A stretch of 64,000 bases of DNA. Source: Gari tellinella (Eukaryota > Mollusca > Bivalvia > Cardiida > Psammobiidae). Shown here piece by piece: positions 45,677 through 58,032 of this stretch. Made by a program: the position numbers and the translations under genes. The DNA lies in NCBI GenBank assembly GCA_922989275.2, contig OV277869.1:3711190-3775189 (forward strand), in the 5' to 3' direction. Below the pieces are notes generated by a model. It saw only the letters and a list, made by a program, of their open reading frames with translations, made no database searches and had not been told where the DNA came from. The first letter of the stretch is position 1; each line of letters opens with the position of its first letter.

Positions 45677-45873
45677 TTAAGCGTATGACAGTGGAATGGT
45701 TAAGACACGTTACAGCGTAGCTATTCGCCTGATAGTTGTGACTGTACGAGAGAACTTGTATCCAGATCAGATATGATCGTTGAGATTTACTTAACATTTT
45801 ACTTAACACTCAATTGCAGACGACAATAGTCAGACAGAAGACTATTATGGCAGACGTAAATCCGATAACAGTA

Positions 45874-46233
45874 CAGTGCTTCCTCTCTACAGCGACACCC
45901 AAATGGGAGACAAAACATGTATGCGGTGTTCGGAGGAGGTCGTTATAGGGTGAGAATCGGCTTACATTTGCAAACAGCTTGAATTCAGTTCAGACGCCGC
46001 GTAACGCGACGTCTGATCTGAATTCAAGCTGTTTGTCACTCGTCATTAAGTTGATATTGTAAAAATGTTCATTATGAAAATTTGAGGGAAAAAAGCATCT
46101 AGGACAATTTGAAGCAGACGATACTGTAGCAGTAAAAGAGTTAGATATAATTGTCTTGTTTAGGAAACTGCGATAAGGGTCATTATAAGGAGGGAGTCGA
46201 TGTTGGGAGGGCCGTTGTAGGAAGGGAACACTG
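45874..46233. mobile_element. TA MITE, 360 bp, CAGTGCTCCC family (U4)
   Basis: Same site as 11149-11508. Palindrome at 45971-46035. Confidence 0.88.
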
Positions 46234-48504
46234 TAATTGCTATCATGATATCGTGTCACATGCGACGAGTAATGATTACATTTAATGTTCTCTTTTATGA
46301 CAGTGATACCATACACACATCAATACTGATCATGTTATGTAAAAACATTCTGGATCTTGATCGAAACAGTTGAAAATCATCTGAAACGAATCAACAGTAC
46401 ATTGAACGCACAATGGAAAATGCGTTTGTTAACGCTTTACCACATAGCCTGTTTCAACCCATTTATTTGCAATGGATTCTTCCATGCTTATCTATTGGAA
46501 ATTTGCATTTTTGACGTAAGGGATGCCTGGTCTAAATTTGCATTTTTGTTTTGTTTTATATTGAAATATATACCAGCTTACACTAAAGACTCTGTTTAGA
46601 CGCCGAATAATGGGGCCTCTGATCAGAGTCTATACTGTTTGCCTATGTCCCTTTTATAGGATGATAGCCACAACTGGGTTAATGTTTTGAATACAGATGA
46701 CAATATAGAACTTAATTTAACAATGTTAAGGCCGACGATATGATACAGTAAGATAAAGTTCATTACTAATATGTACCATACAATTGCTGTCAATGAACCT
46801 TTTATCCCATAGTCTCTAGTCCTAAATACAGGTGACCACTTAAAACAAAGTTGAAAGTTAAGCAGAATTTGCCTTTTAAAAGGCGCATTCTGCTTTACTT
46901 TCAGCCCGTTTTAAGCAATACTCCGCTATGACTAAGAAATTTAAAACGTTGCATGTTCATGATTGTATCAATCTGGGTAATTTTCTTCAGTGGAGGAATA
47001 AATAGAAGGCGTAAAAAGCGTACTTATCGAGTAATTTGTTTCATTAAAAATAGAGTGGTCCCTCTTCAACAACACCGGTTGTGTATGTTGTCCGGAAGGA
47101 AAACTTAATAACCTTAGAATGCTGAACTCGTCTTTGCGTACATTTGCATACAATTCGAACCCATATTAGATGCTGCATAATGCGGCGTTTGATCTTGATT
47201 CAAACTGCTTGTCACTCGTCTTTAAAAAAAATTCTGTCAAAAAGTCCTATACGTTACTTTGAAAAAAAACCTACACAAGTCAATTATAAGCATACGATTT
47301 TGCAGCAGTGATAGTTTTATACATACTTGTCTTGTTTTGTGGAGCAGTGGCAAGTATTGTTGTACGGAGGGACTCGTTGTTCTGAGTGTTATTTGAGAGT
47401 CATGTGGAGCCAGGACAAACGCCACGTTCCTCGGTATATGGTTCCAAATTGTTTACAATGGGCAGACGGTTTAACCCTTTCCTGATCAAATTATTCAGAA
47501 TATTTTACCCATATACCGCCAATATTGTCGTCTGCTTCAGTATTATTGTCTGCAAGACACGTTTCAAGTTAGATTTGAGGTTGTATGACTTAATACGTAT
47601 CGATAAGAGTGTCAAACAGTTTGGGTACTGATCAGACGCCGCGTATTCGACAACCAGCCAAATTGTACTTTGCATTTAGGATTTGGGCCCTTGAATTTGT
47701 CTCGCAAATGGTGTCTGCTCTCTAATTCAAACAATTTAAATCATCTGGTCTTCACCAAGTATTCTGTTGTCCTAAAATTGTTAACCAGCCGAATCACACC
47801 AGGAAATTTGGAGTTCCGCAATGAGGGGACTCTGATGCCTAGTGGTATAGCAACTGTGACTAACATCACTAATTTTCTCATTACTGTGTCTGGTCATTCG
47901 GACTTTTCATGTGGGGAAGCCTCCCAGCTGGCTTGCGGAAAATCGGTAGTTGCCGATGTGTGCCTGAAACAGTGCAGGGCTTCTGGGGTCTTCACCCACC
48001 TGTAATTAGCTGGACGTCGCGATATGACTGAACTACAGTATTATACTGTTTAAATCATAACAAATCAAAACAAATCAATTGGAGCTACGGCTATTGAATT
48101 TCTCTGACGACGAGGTGCCATACAATGGAGGCCAAGTGCGATAACCAGCAATATCGCACCAGAATATTTGAAGTTATGGCCCTTTTTGAACTTGAAAGAT
48201 GCGACATTCGTCGTTTCCACACTTTTTTCTCACAAGCTATCACATATTGATCTAGAATGTTATATATGAGTTTGTTTGTTGTTGAACTACATATCAACTT
48301 TGCGTGTCAGTATTTTACCATAACCCTTTTTATCATAAATATTAGATCTAGATATTTGTTGTTTCCCGCACTTTTTTGTCTACATGCTTTCACATAATGA
48401 TTTGAAACGTTATGAGTTATACTACTTTAATCCCACATGTTTTCAATCTTTGTTGTGAATAAACCTGATTTCAGTCACAGTTTAAAACAAATGTCCCATT
48501 GATG

Positions 48505-48756
48505 CAGAGGGGAAAACGTTATTAGTTCCCGCTTAAACGCAAATGCAAACGAAACGCAAACGTATTGCACTAAAACATAGAAAATGACAATTTTTCTACG
48601 ATACTAACTTTTCAAGTTAATCTGAGTGGCAAACAGTTGGCAGCCTGATCGGACGCCGGGTTACCGGGCGTCTGATCTGGCTCCAAACTGTTTGCAATGG
48701 AAATAATAGTTTTAAAATAAACACGTATATTGGGGAAAATAACGTTTTCTCCACTG
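48505..48756. mobile_element. diverged CAGTGGAGAA-family MITE (U5)
   Basis: Same site as 2574-2825. Palindrome at 48630-48694. Confidence 0.7.
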
Positions 48757-49399
48757 TACCACACTTGATAATATTCTATCGCACTTGTTCCAGCCCCTCG
48801 ACTACAAATAATACTTTCATTGGTCAATAGACTGAAATGACATAGGCTGGTGTTTTTGGATTCTTTCACATTTATCTTGGGCTGAAACCCTTGCAAAATA
48901 ATGAGATACAGTCTAAATCATAACTGTTACTATGTCATTATTTCTAAATTAAACGTGGATACTTTCTAAATCTAGCGTTTGGGAAATTCTGTTTATTAAA
49001 TAAAATGATATATACATGTTTATACAATGAATACTGTACCCTAACAGTTTAACCTGCCACGGGAAATCTTTTGTAAAGATAATACTTGTTAATAATGTAA
49101 TATATTTTTCAATGGTACTTTAAATAATTATGTGATAAAAAGAACCTCCCATCCGTACTCAGTACTTATAATTTTTAATAAAATCGTTGACTAAATGTAA
49201 AATGACGCGAGCCAAGGCTCGCGTCATATTATTTTAGTCAACTCGTTTATCAAAATGATAAACAATGAGCATTCATGTAAGATCCTCCTTTAAAGGCATA
49301 GTGTAGATTAGTGGATGAAGTAGCAAAGTGTCTTAAGCATGGCTGACCGATACATACATGGTCAGGTCGTGTGAAGGCTTGGCGACATTGACCCTCTGA

Positions 49400-49675
49400 T
49401 GATGATGATAATGATGAGTTGGGTTTTACGGCACTGCGACTTAAAAAGGTCATATAGCGCCGATGATTGATGAGGGGTGATGAGATGAAATGATGATTTC
49501 AGGAAGATGGTTTTGGCTATTCCCATCCGTTGACCAGCAGCGAATGGGATCAAAACCATCGACCTGCCTACCTTTTAGTTCTTGGCAGAGTGAATAGTCT
49601 CGGTCTAATAAACAGAAACAATTCCCTTTGACAATAAGGCCCCAGAACTGCGGCAAAGTAGGAAGGTCTCTGGGG
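49400..49675 (-). mobile_element. 276-bp SINE-like insert (U5)
   Basis: Same insertion as 37963-38238, with the same TTGACCCTCTGA duplication (49388-49399, 49676-49687). Confidence 0.8.
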
Positions 49676-50122
49676 TTGACCCTCTGAACAGAGCCGAGTG
49701 GAGATTGGTTGTTACACACTCTAGCCGCCGTCTGATCAGGATCCAAACTGTTTGACATTCAAGTTTATATTTCATAAGCCAGAATACCTAAACTTTTAAT
49801 ATGAGAAATAACAGCAGACGACAAATGTTACAACCTGATGATGTCATAGCAGTGAAGGGGTTAAGATTGAATGGAATGACTCATCAACATCTCAAAGCTG
49901 TATTGTTGCCAAACTTCTGGCTGCGGGATTTACGATAGCAGTCAAACTTTTTCTTAACCGTATACTCCGTAGGTATACCTTTTTAGGCATTTAAGTGATT
50001 CCTCCACTGAAGAAAATAGTTTCAATATATACTGTAATGAACGCGCAGCGCAAGAAATATTTCCTATACCCTAGTAGATGATAGCTTAAAGTAGGCTGAA
50101 AGTAAAGAAGAATGCGCCTTAA

Positions 50123-50356
50123 CCCATTACCCCCATAATATGGTTCTACTTTTGAAGATAGCTGACCACTTAAAACAGCTTAAAAATCAAGCTTTAAGGC
50201 ACATTCTGCTTTACTTTCATCCTGCTTTAAACTATACTTGTCTAGGATATAGAAACTATAGCTTATGGTACATGTTTATGACAGTACAACATGGAACTAT
50301 TCTTCAGTGGAGAAATGAATTAAATGTGCTTATAGGTGCTTCTATGGGTGGAAGGG
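50123..50356. mobile_element. TTAA MITE (U5 copy, slightly shortened)
   Basis: Same nested position; left flank TTAA, right flank TTAT. About 10 bases are missing near the hairpin. Confidence 0.7.
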
Positions 50357-50622
50357 TTATGGCGCTTTCTGCTTTACTTTCAACTTGCTTTCAGTAGTCA
50401 CCTGTCTCCAAAACTAGAAACATGCTAGAAATATGTAAAGATGCCTTAACAGTCTTATTTTGTGTTTCAGGGTGACCAAACCAAACTATTGACTTCGACG
50501 TCATGTGCAACCCTACTAACTCATTCACCCTTGAAATATTTAATGGACAATTCCAATTTCAAAATAAGTCAAACTCATTTATGACTATTTAGGGTTGATT
50601 TTAATAATTTATTTCAAAATGA

Positions 50623-50685
50623 CAAACAGTGTATACCCTGATCAGAGGGCTCTTCAAACCCTCTGATCAGGCTCTACACTCTTTG
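50623..50685. repeat. 66-bp-type palindrome with damaged centre (U5)
   Basis: CAAACAGTGTATACCCTGAT on the left, ATCAGGCTCTACACTCTTTG on the right. In U1 and U4 (about 4,696-4,752 and 39,180-39,243) the same site has lost much of its left arm. Confidence 0.75.
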
Positions 50686-51073
50686 CACAGGACAATTGCA
50701 ATCCTCACAGGTCCACTGTTTGTGAATGACTAGTATACTCGTCGCTAGGGTATCATGGATCCTGACTGTTAAACAATTTATCAAGATTTGTTTTTTAATT
50801 GGAAATGCCGCAAACCGTACTGGTTATCATTGTGCATCATCGTGGTAAGGCATTATTCGGTTGAAACGTTCTTATTTCTGAGTTTTATTTCAGGTTTCTA
50901 AATTAGTGCTCTAGCTACAAGTAGGCGTACTTATTGGTCTCGGTAAAAAGAAACAAAAAACTCTCTCTATTACGGCCATAAAACTTAAATTTTTAATAAT
51001 ATATAAAGGCAGCTGACAGACCAAAAGCTTTCTCTTTGACTTTCATATTGATTTAAGCTGTCACCTGCCTTAA

Positions 51074-51317
51074 CCCTTTCCCAAATAGAAGCGACTTTTA
51101 GCGCATTATTTTTATTCCTCCGCTGTAGAAAACAGTTCCAAATTATACAGTCATGAATATACTTAATAAGAATTATTTTCAGTTTCCTTGCATATTTTAG
51201 CTTAAAGCAGGCTGAAAGTAAAGCAGAATGTGCCTTAAGGCACATTCTGCTTTACTTTCAACCTGCTTTAAATAGCTACCTATCTTCAAAACTAGAAATA
51301 GGCTATGGGGTAAAGGG
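51074..51317. mobile_element. TTAA MITE, 244 bp, private to U5
   Basis: Starts CCCTTTCCCAAATAG, ends GGGGTAAAGGG; flanks TTAA and CTAA. U1, U3 and U4 have the uninterrupted site CCTGCCTTAAACCCAAA. Hairpin at about 51,201-51,272 centred on CCTTAAGG. Confidence 0.9.
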
Positions 51318-51892
51318 CTAAACCCAAACTAATCAAATCAATTTAGTGATCGTAGTAGAGAGGTTTTACTGTATTCTCTGTTTCATATACAAAGATGACA
51401 AATTCAGACTGGATATCAGGTAGTATTTGTAAAGAGACTTAATCTTACAAACGACGTAACAGTCACCATTAGCGACATGACTAGATCTATTTTAGCACTC
51501 TGGTTCAGTTTGTGATGACCATAAACAAGAAGTTTGGATCTATATGAAAAGTTATCATTTGGATTCAAACATTATTTTGAAAGATGTTTCAAATGATGTC
51601 AATGTATGCGGTAGAAATTTCAAATGTTAGATCCATCGCCCCATATCCTGTTTTTAGTTTCGAAGACAGGTGACAACTTAACACCAGGTTAAAAGTAAAG
51701 GCGCATTCTGCTTTACTTTCAGCCTGCTTTAATTCTAATCATGCTACAGTGGAGAATCTGTTATTCTTTCCCAATAAACGCGTTTACGCTAAAACTATTA
51801 TTTGCAGTGCAAACAGTTTTGAGCCAGATCAGACGCCGGGTAACCCGGCGTCTGATCAGGCTCCAAACTGTTTGCCACCAAGATAAACATGA

Positions 51893-52674
51893 CATACCCG
51901 ACTTTCAGTCCATTTTGACTGGCTTAATCAAGTGGGTTGTCCCCCTTGCTAAAAGCCGATAAAGTCGATATCGAGAAATTTATCGACTGGCTGGCCTATA
52001 TAAAATAAAGAAGGGAATAATTTTAAAAGTCATATTTTAAAGGGTTGAATATATTTGGCAATATTTTAACAGTTATAGTAACAAAGTTTATTTTCTTCTG
52101 TTTCACATGGTGTAAATTTTAATTGTTTATTTAAATGACCTTTTGCTTCCATTTTGATTTGAAAATGGTACGTGTCGGACACATTAAACATACAGTAAAA
52201 AAGGTGAAAGTATCTACTTTGCTGATTTTAGACGCAAATAAATAATCTTTTTCAACAATTGCGAATATTTTAACAGTTATGAGTAGAAAGAATGTTTTCT
52301 AAGCAATCCAAAAATTGTTTTTACTTTAATTTTGAAATAAGTCTTTTTGCTTCCAAATTGATTTGAATATTGAGAAATGTCGTAATGCTGAAATCGGACT
52401 TAGTCATTAACCCCCCCCCCCCCAACCCCCCCCCCCCCCACCCCATAATCGGCTATTTCCGTAATTTACCGGAAAACAGAATCGGTGTCGCTCTGGAGCA
52501 GTGATCACACTCTTCAGATACCCGCTGTGCATTGTGTTATTGGGGCTGATGTCAGTGCCGCAGGGGATATAGGACCCGAGAAACTTATGTCTATTATACA
52601 TGTTTTCTGAGTACAGAATATTTTGATTGAATGAATTCAAACTTTACTTTATCAAACTTTCAAACTTTTATTTA
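51893..52674. other. 782-bp U5-only sequence
   Basis: Replaces part of a MITE interior. AT-rich, no credible gene, no terminal repeats or target duplication seen. Confidence 0.6.
52411..52443 (+). repeat. C-rich tract
   Basis: Two runs of about 14 C separated by AA. Inside the U5-only sequence. Confidence 0.9.
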
Positions 52675-52938
52675 TTCGTTTAAACGGGAAAGAATAACAG
52701 ATTCTCCACTGTAAGTGCGAATTAGAATAATTTTTGCAAACAGTTTGGATCTAGACTGGATGCCGCGTAACATAGTTTCCAATCTGGGACAAACTTATTT
52801 GACGCGCATATTCATTTTTTATTCAGTTTCAGTAGCTAAAATTCGATTTTTGAGTTTTTTATGCAGACGATGCATTTGAAGCAGACGAAAATTCATAGCC
52901 TGCGGTACAAGGGTTAAGCTACCATTTGCTATACTATA

Positions 52939-53143
52939 CAGTAAAACCTCTCTATTACGACCACTAAAACGAAGGCTAATTGATTGTATAAAAAACAGGT
53001 GACCGCTTAAAGCAAGGTGAAAGTGAATCAGAAAGCTCCTGTAGGAGCTTTCTGTTTCACTTCCACATTGCTTTAAGCAGTCACCTGTTTTAAACGACTA
53101 ATATTTGACACAATTTAGTGGTCGTAATAGAGAGGTTCTACTG
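52939..53143. mobile_element. TA MITE, CAGTAAAACCTCTC family (U5)
   Basis: Same site as 6066-6269; hairpin loop TGTAGGAGC kept. Confidence 0.88.
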
Positions 53144-53519
53144 TAATTATACGAGTAAGAAATATTTCTGATGGTGCATGATCCTGACTGTATAAAGTGA
53201 CACTGTTTTCTTGTATCGATGAATAAATAAAAGCGTAAAATGCGTATCTATGGGGTAATAGGTAAAGGGTACTTAATATTTCAATGGCTAGATCTAAGAG
53301 TTTATGACCAGGAATATATAATAATTAATATAACATACAACACATGCTCAGTGGCTTTATTAGAAGTAAAGAGTAAAATACAAATTACATTCAATAATAT
53401 TGCGATGTCTACAATACTGTCTTATTAGGAATGGATATTAACAATTTTATACGAAACTATAATTGTCTCTTTCGCGATTCTGGGTTGAATGAGTTATGTA
53501 TACTCCAAACACCATTATA

Positions 53520-53709
53520 CAGTAAAACCTCTCTATTACGACCACTTAAATGTGTTAAAATTAAGGTGGTTACGACAGGTGGCTGCTTAAAGCAAGGTGT
53601 CAGTACAACAGAAAGCTCCTTTTTACTGTCACCGTTCTTTAAGCTGTCAATTGTTTTTATACAGTAAATTACCGTTCATTTTAGTGTTCGTAATAGAGAG
53701 ACTTTACTG
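53520..53709. mobile_element. TA MITE, CAGTAAAACCTCTC family, second site (U5)
   Basis: Same site as 6646-6843, slightly shortened. Confidence 0.85.
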
Positions 53710-53852
53710 TATGTATCATTGTGATGAATGTTAAGCCGTCAATTCCAGGAATTGCAAATGTAAACGTCCAGTTCCTACCTTATTAAAGTCTAGTCCACTA
53801 TTTACTTTTTAGATTTTATTTTTACAATATTATGTAGTATATTACTAAATGA

Positions 53853-53918
53853 CAAACAGTGTAGACCCTGATCAGAGGGCTCCTATAGGAGCCCTCTGAT
53901 CCGGGACAACACTGTTTG
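53853..53918. repeat. 66-bp palindrome past the gene 4 stop
   Basis: Ends CAAACAGTG and CACTGTTTG both intact; loop TATA. Confidence 0.85.
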
Positions 53919-54018
53919 TTTATGACAAGTATTCTCTTTATATCGGTATAATATTTGTAAATGACAGATATACGTGTCACTAGTATTAACTGTATTGAAG
54001 TTTGTGGCTGTAACTATT

Positions 54019-55728
54019 TTACACACTTTCATACTTCACTCTGTACACTTTGATATTGTCATTACTTTGCTGCCCAATGTACAATCTACCTGTATTTTCA
54101 CAATAGCAAATAGACTCCGGACAAATCAAACCGTCAGCACTTGTCAGAAGAACCTTCACCTTTTGGCACTTCTCTGTTACCTGGTGTACATTCTTAGAAC
54201 TCTGCCCACACACGTAGACCATACCACTACTATCACATATAACTTGCAATGGGCCTGAAAGCTCACTTTCGGTGTACTTTGCCACAACAGATCCATCAAA
54301 CTTCATGCACGTCAGGTTATTGCCGCCGTAGTTTGAAACATAAATCAGTTTGTTCTCAGGATTAATGCATAAATAGTATGGTTCGTTAAATAAAGCCTGT
54401 CCTTGCTGATCTTTTTCAATCACTTTCAACACTGTTCCTTGCATATTCAACATCTCGATCCTGTTAGGTGAATCATAAGAGACAACAAGTTTCCCGTCAC
54501 AATACCCCACTCCATGACAGAAACCATTGACGCCTATGTCCCTCTCTACTGACAGTGAAGGCTCTATTCTCACTAACACCAGCTTTTTCTCGCCGAGTAG
54601 AGCTACTGCTACTTGGTTGTCGGTGACTTTGCAAACTCCCCATGGCCCGGATGTTAACTTTAAATCTGAAACAATCTTACTCTGATTGACGTCGAATAGT
54701 TTCACCTTCTGGTTATTTTGATCTGTAAGAACGATCTTGTCATCGTTCAGGAGTACAGATCCAATTATCCTACAATTTCTCGTGTCATTGTTACACTTGA
54801 CATTTATGTCACTGATATATTCCAAGGATTTTATGGTCGCGTTTTTCATCTCTAAACCAAACTGACGTTTCATCATCTCCAACACGTCCGTGTCACCTTT
54901 GGATACTCGTAATATAGTTTTCTGCCTACGCATGCTGTCTTCCGCACTTTGTGTCTCATGTTCCAGTGACAGAAGCTTCTCTTTTGTCTGTATCATAGTT
55001 GTGTATAAATCACAATGTTTCTGCTGGTTTTCTAACAGTTCCATGGTTGATGCCAATTTCTGATGTTCTGTCAAAATGTTGTTTACTTTATCATTTATCG
55101 CAGTCAACCTTGTGGTTTTCTCTTGTTTAAACGTGTTTGCTGTTTCCATCAGTTCCTTCTCCAACTTGTCAACTGCTTCTATGATCTCCTTCTTGAATGC
55201 TTTGATAGCAATAAGTGCTTCATTGTGGCTTTCTGCTACGGTTTCCAACGTCTGTTTGATTCTTTCAACTATATCTGAACATCGTGTGGCTATTTCTGTC
55301 AATGTTGTGTTGAATGTCTTATATTTATCTGAGCCTGTGACGTTTTTGGCAATTTCTGGGATATATTCCACATCCTTGCAATCTTTCTGGTGTGAGAAGA
55401 AACACCCATGGCAACCAAAGAAGTCGTGGGTGGGGCAGTGATACTCTACAATCTTGTCCTTGTGTTTACGACATATCTTAGAGCTCACACTTATCCCTGT
55501 TTTCTTTGTATCTTTCATTTTCTCATTGTCCAGTAATACATGTTTCCTTGTGATGGAAGGTATCAGATGACCATCAAAACATCTTTGGCACAAATATTCC
55601 TGACAGTCTACACAGTACCCAACAGCCCTGGCACTGTTTCCGTCCCCAGCGCATGGTTGACAGTTCAGTATATCGTCCACTTCCTCTAACTCCGTGCTGC
55701 TGGACTCTACGTCCATCGAGGTAGCCAT
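54019..55728 (-). CDS. TRIM-like protein 4: diverged B-box/coiled-coil half, NHL-type propeller (569 aa)
   Basis: Most diverged intact copy. Changes are spread over B-box 2 (CRKHKDK instead of CFQHQDK, CHGCFFSHQKD instead of CNVCFFEHQKG) and the coiled coil, but all zinc-ligand positions are kept. One residue is missing before the propeller (KNATIKS against KISPGIKS). Its propeller loops (GPWGVC, DSPNR, YGGNN, GPLQVICDSS, GQSSKN, YESV end) resemble genes 2 and 3, while some segments (QALFNEPY, NPENKL) match gene 1. This mosaic pattern suggests exchange between copies. The upstream DNA is also diverged and lacks the pogo-like MITE found upstream of genes 1 to 3. Start ATG at 55728, stop at 54019-54021, no visible intron. 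Confidence 0.9.
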   Translation of the reverse strand: MATSMDVESSSTELEEVDDILNCQPCAGDGNSARAVGYCVDCQEYLCQRCFDGHLIPSITRKHVLLDNEKMKDTKKTGISVSSKICRKHKDKIVEYHCPTHDFFGCHGCFFSHQKDCKDVEYIPEIAKNVTGSDKYKTFNTTLTEIATRCSDIVERIKQTLETVAESHNEALIAIKAFKKEIIEAVDKLEKELMETANTFKQEKTTRLTAINDKVNNILTEHQKLASTMELLENQQKHCDLYTTMIQTKEKLLSLEHETQSAEDSMRRQKTILRVSKGDTDVLEMMKRQFGLEMKNATIKSLEYISDINVKCNNDTRNCRIIGSVLLNDDKIVLTDQNNQKVKLFDVNQSKIVSDLKLTSGPWGVCKVTDNQVAVALLGEKKLVLVRIEPSLSVERDIGVNGFCHGVGYCDGKLVVSYDSPNRIEMLNMQGTVLKVIEKDQQGQALFNEPYYLCINPENKLIYVSNYGGNNLTCMKFDGSVVAKYTESELSGPLQVICDSSGMVYVCGQSSKNVHQVTEKCQKVKVLLTSADGLICPESICYCENTGRLYIGQQSNDNIKVYRVKYESV

Positions 55729-56460
55729 CGTTAGCACACCTGTTAATTCGTCTATGGCTGAATCATTTGCAATTTTACACGCGTCTTCTCAACATACAAG
55801 CTAACTATGTTTAATTGAATATATAACGAGATACCGTTATACATGTGAGTGTGTGGTATAGAAGTCTAAAGTTTAACAAATACTAATCGTCTTTTAAATA
55901 CACCCAACTAGATTCGTGTAATATGATCCTTGTATGTCATGTACAGTCAAGTTTGTATAATTTGTCAACTTGTTTAAGTAGCACACATATTTCCGAAGAC
56001 AAATGACTATTTACTGCAGTATATAAACGACGCAGAAAACTCCTAAAATTCTTCTGCACTAAACAATGTTCTGTCTTCTATGAAATGTTCACTTTGCATA
56101 AGTTTGACTGGATGTAAGCGAGATTGTGTGAAGTGAGGTACCCCTGTATTTCACCATAGATTGCCGAGTTTCTTTATAACTTGATCAATATACGTTTTCA
56201 GGAGCGGATCCAGGGTTTCATTTTACGAACGAAACTTATATTAAAACTACGAAATAGCATGCTCGTCTCTATCTAGTAAAAAGCTTAGTCAAAACGCAGA
56301 ACTCTCGACGACTGAAAAAAACATGGAGACTCAAATTAAAAACGATGTTTTGTCACCATGTTGTTTATTTTAAAGAATGCCTATTACAACTGCAAACTGA
56401 TAACAACTACCCCTTTTATGATGATTCAAGTGAGCATGTGCTTATGATATTATATGATAT

Positions 56461-56495
56461 ATGCTGCTGGACTCTACGTCTCTCGAGGTAGCCAT
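56461..56495 (-). pseudogene. 5' relic of a TRIM-like gene (first ~11 codons)
   Basis: Encodes MATSRDVESSS and then breaks. It shares the M5-to-R change with the relic at 19321-19395, so both derive from one ancestral broken copy or from exchange between them. A typical upstream flank follows (56,500-60,050). Confidence 0.8.
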
Positions 56496-56690
56496 GGTTA
56501 AGTTGTCTCTGACTGAATTATTTACAACTGAACAACGCTTTCATAAATTACAAGCTACATATATATGTTTAACTGAGTATATCACGAGAGATTCATGTGA
56601 TTGTGTGGTATCAAAGTCTAAAGATTAACATATCTCAAACGAATACAAAATGTAATAGATACACGTACACCAAGCTACGCTCGTGTAATA

Positions 56691-56864
56691 CAGTCGAAAC
56701 TCGATACTTCAAACTCGCTTTTATCGATGATTTCGATAATTTGATCTCGCTCAAATCAAACATACCCGTGTTTCAAAGCTATAACGTAGCCAAGTCACGT
56801 TTTAACTTTGACATATATAGGAATATTCGAACAAACGCGAATTCGAAGTATCGAGTTTAGACTG
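56691..56864. mobile_element. pogo-like TA MITE by the U5 gene relic
   Basis: Same site as 9055-9238; ends CAGTCGAAACTCGATACTTC and GTTTAGACTG. Confidence 0.85.
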
Positions 56865-56973
56865 TATCTTTCGTCCATGTCCAGTATGGTATACACCATA
56901 CAGTCCATCTTGTGTAAATCGACAACTCGTTAAAGTAGCATACATATTTTTCTAAACACGAATTCCTATTTAA

Positions 56974-57914
56974 GGGTGTATCAATGTCATGAGCCATTTT
57001 TTTCAAAGTATTTAACTTTTTTTCTATCATTGTTTTTTTGGAAGAGCTATTTATGATGAATGAAAAAAATAAAAAAAATATATATGGTGGTGTCCTTTTT
57101 TTTGAGCTACAGCGATTTGAAAAAGGTATGTTAAATTTGGATATTTTCTTCAAATTTTACCCATTCAGAGTACAAGCTTCAGTAAAATCTCTTTCAAAAC
57201 AAAAGAAAACTGTTAATTTGGGTTTTCTTTATTTATTTCATGTCTATGGTGGTATGTTCACATATATAAACCAAATTTAGACAAAGCAGGCACCAGGTTT
57301 GAACAATATGGATCCTTGAATATCAAAAATATGCTTTATATAGGGCATGATTTTATTAGATTTTTTATTTTATGAAAAAAAGTAAAAAAGTTTGAAAATG
57401 AAAAAGTTCTAGTATTAAACTTTTTCTTATATTCTACCAGATGAAAGCCCATGCTAAGGCAGTTCAAAATATGAAAAGAAATTGAAAGGTCAGTGTTGAA
57501 AATTTTGAGTTATTAAAGTAAAAAGAGTTATCGCCCCTTACAAAATTTACAAAAAAGTACCATATCGATGATATTTAGAGCTTTATAAATTTCACATTTG
57601 GTGCCTTTTTTTTCTTAAATTAGTTTTTGTATGACGAATTACTACCATAGATAGGAAATAAATAACACAAAACCAATTTATCATATTTGTTTTCATTTAA
57701 AATGGGTTTTATTGAAGCGGGCTGTTTGAAAAGGACAAAATAAGAGGAAGTGGGTGGGGTAAATTTTACATGGCAGTAGAGCCAACTGTTGTTCACCAAA
57801 CTGTACACTTTTTCTATTTTTTCATTCATCTTACATAGCTCTTCAATACAAAACCATCATAGAGTGTTTTCATATACTTTGAAAAGTTCCCAAATTCATG
57901 ACATTGATACACCC
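56974..57914. mobile_element. 941-bp TTAA element with 19-bp perfect terminal repeats
   Basis: Ends GGGTGTATCAATGTCATGA and its exact inverse, flanked by TTAA (56970-56973, 57915-57918). The empty site (CCTATTTAATGTAGAATAG) is seen at 9338-9356, 19859-19877, 32768-32786 and 44028-44046. Interior AT-rich without a credible gene. A Kolobok-type or piggyBac-type transposase would fit TTAA. Confidence 0.9.
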
Positions 57915-58032
57915 TTAATGTAGAATAGAAGTACATGCAGAACGCTCGTAACGGACCTTTCAGCATTAATTATTTGCGCATACTTTAAACATCACTCTGT
58001 TCTAAAAGCTTCTTTGGTCTGATTGTATACTT

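Larger units (their letters stand above)
34851..46260. repeat. tandem unit U4 (contains gene 3)
   Basis: 38.5-39.6 kb aligns with U1 at constant offset 34,484; about 39.9-43.3 kb aligns with U3 at offset 11,257; around 44.5-45.1 kb it is again closer to U1. The hAT-like MITE present in U1, U3 and U6 is absent, and a SINE-like insert is present. Confidence 0.9.
51747..52711. mobile_element. TA MITE, CAGTGGAGAA family, interrupted by 782 bp (U5)
   Basis: Left end and palindrome (51810-51874) intact; from 51,893 to 52,674 the right interior is replaced by foreign AT-rich sequence with a C-tract at 52,411-52,443; the right end resumes at TTCGTTTAAACGGG. Confidence 0.85.

Noticed and set aside
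47670..48005. 111-codon frame, intact also at 61690-62025
   Set aside because: Shorter at 1760-2074 and broken in U3 and U4. Intact only among nearly identical recent copies, with no recognisable domain.
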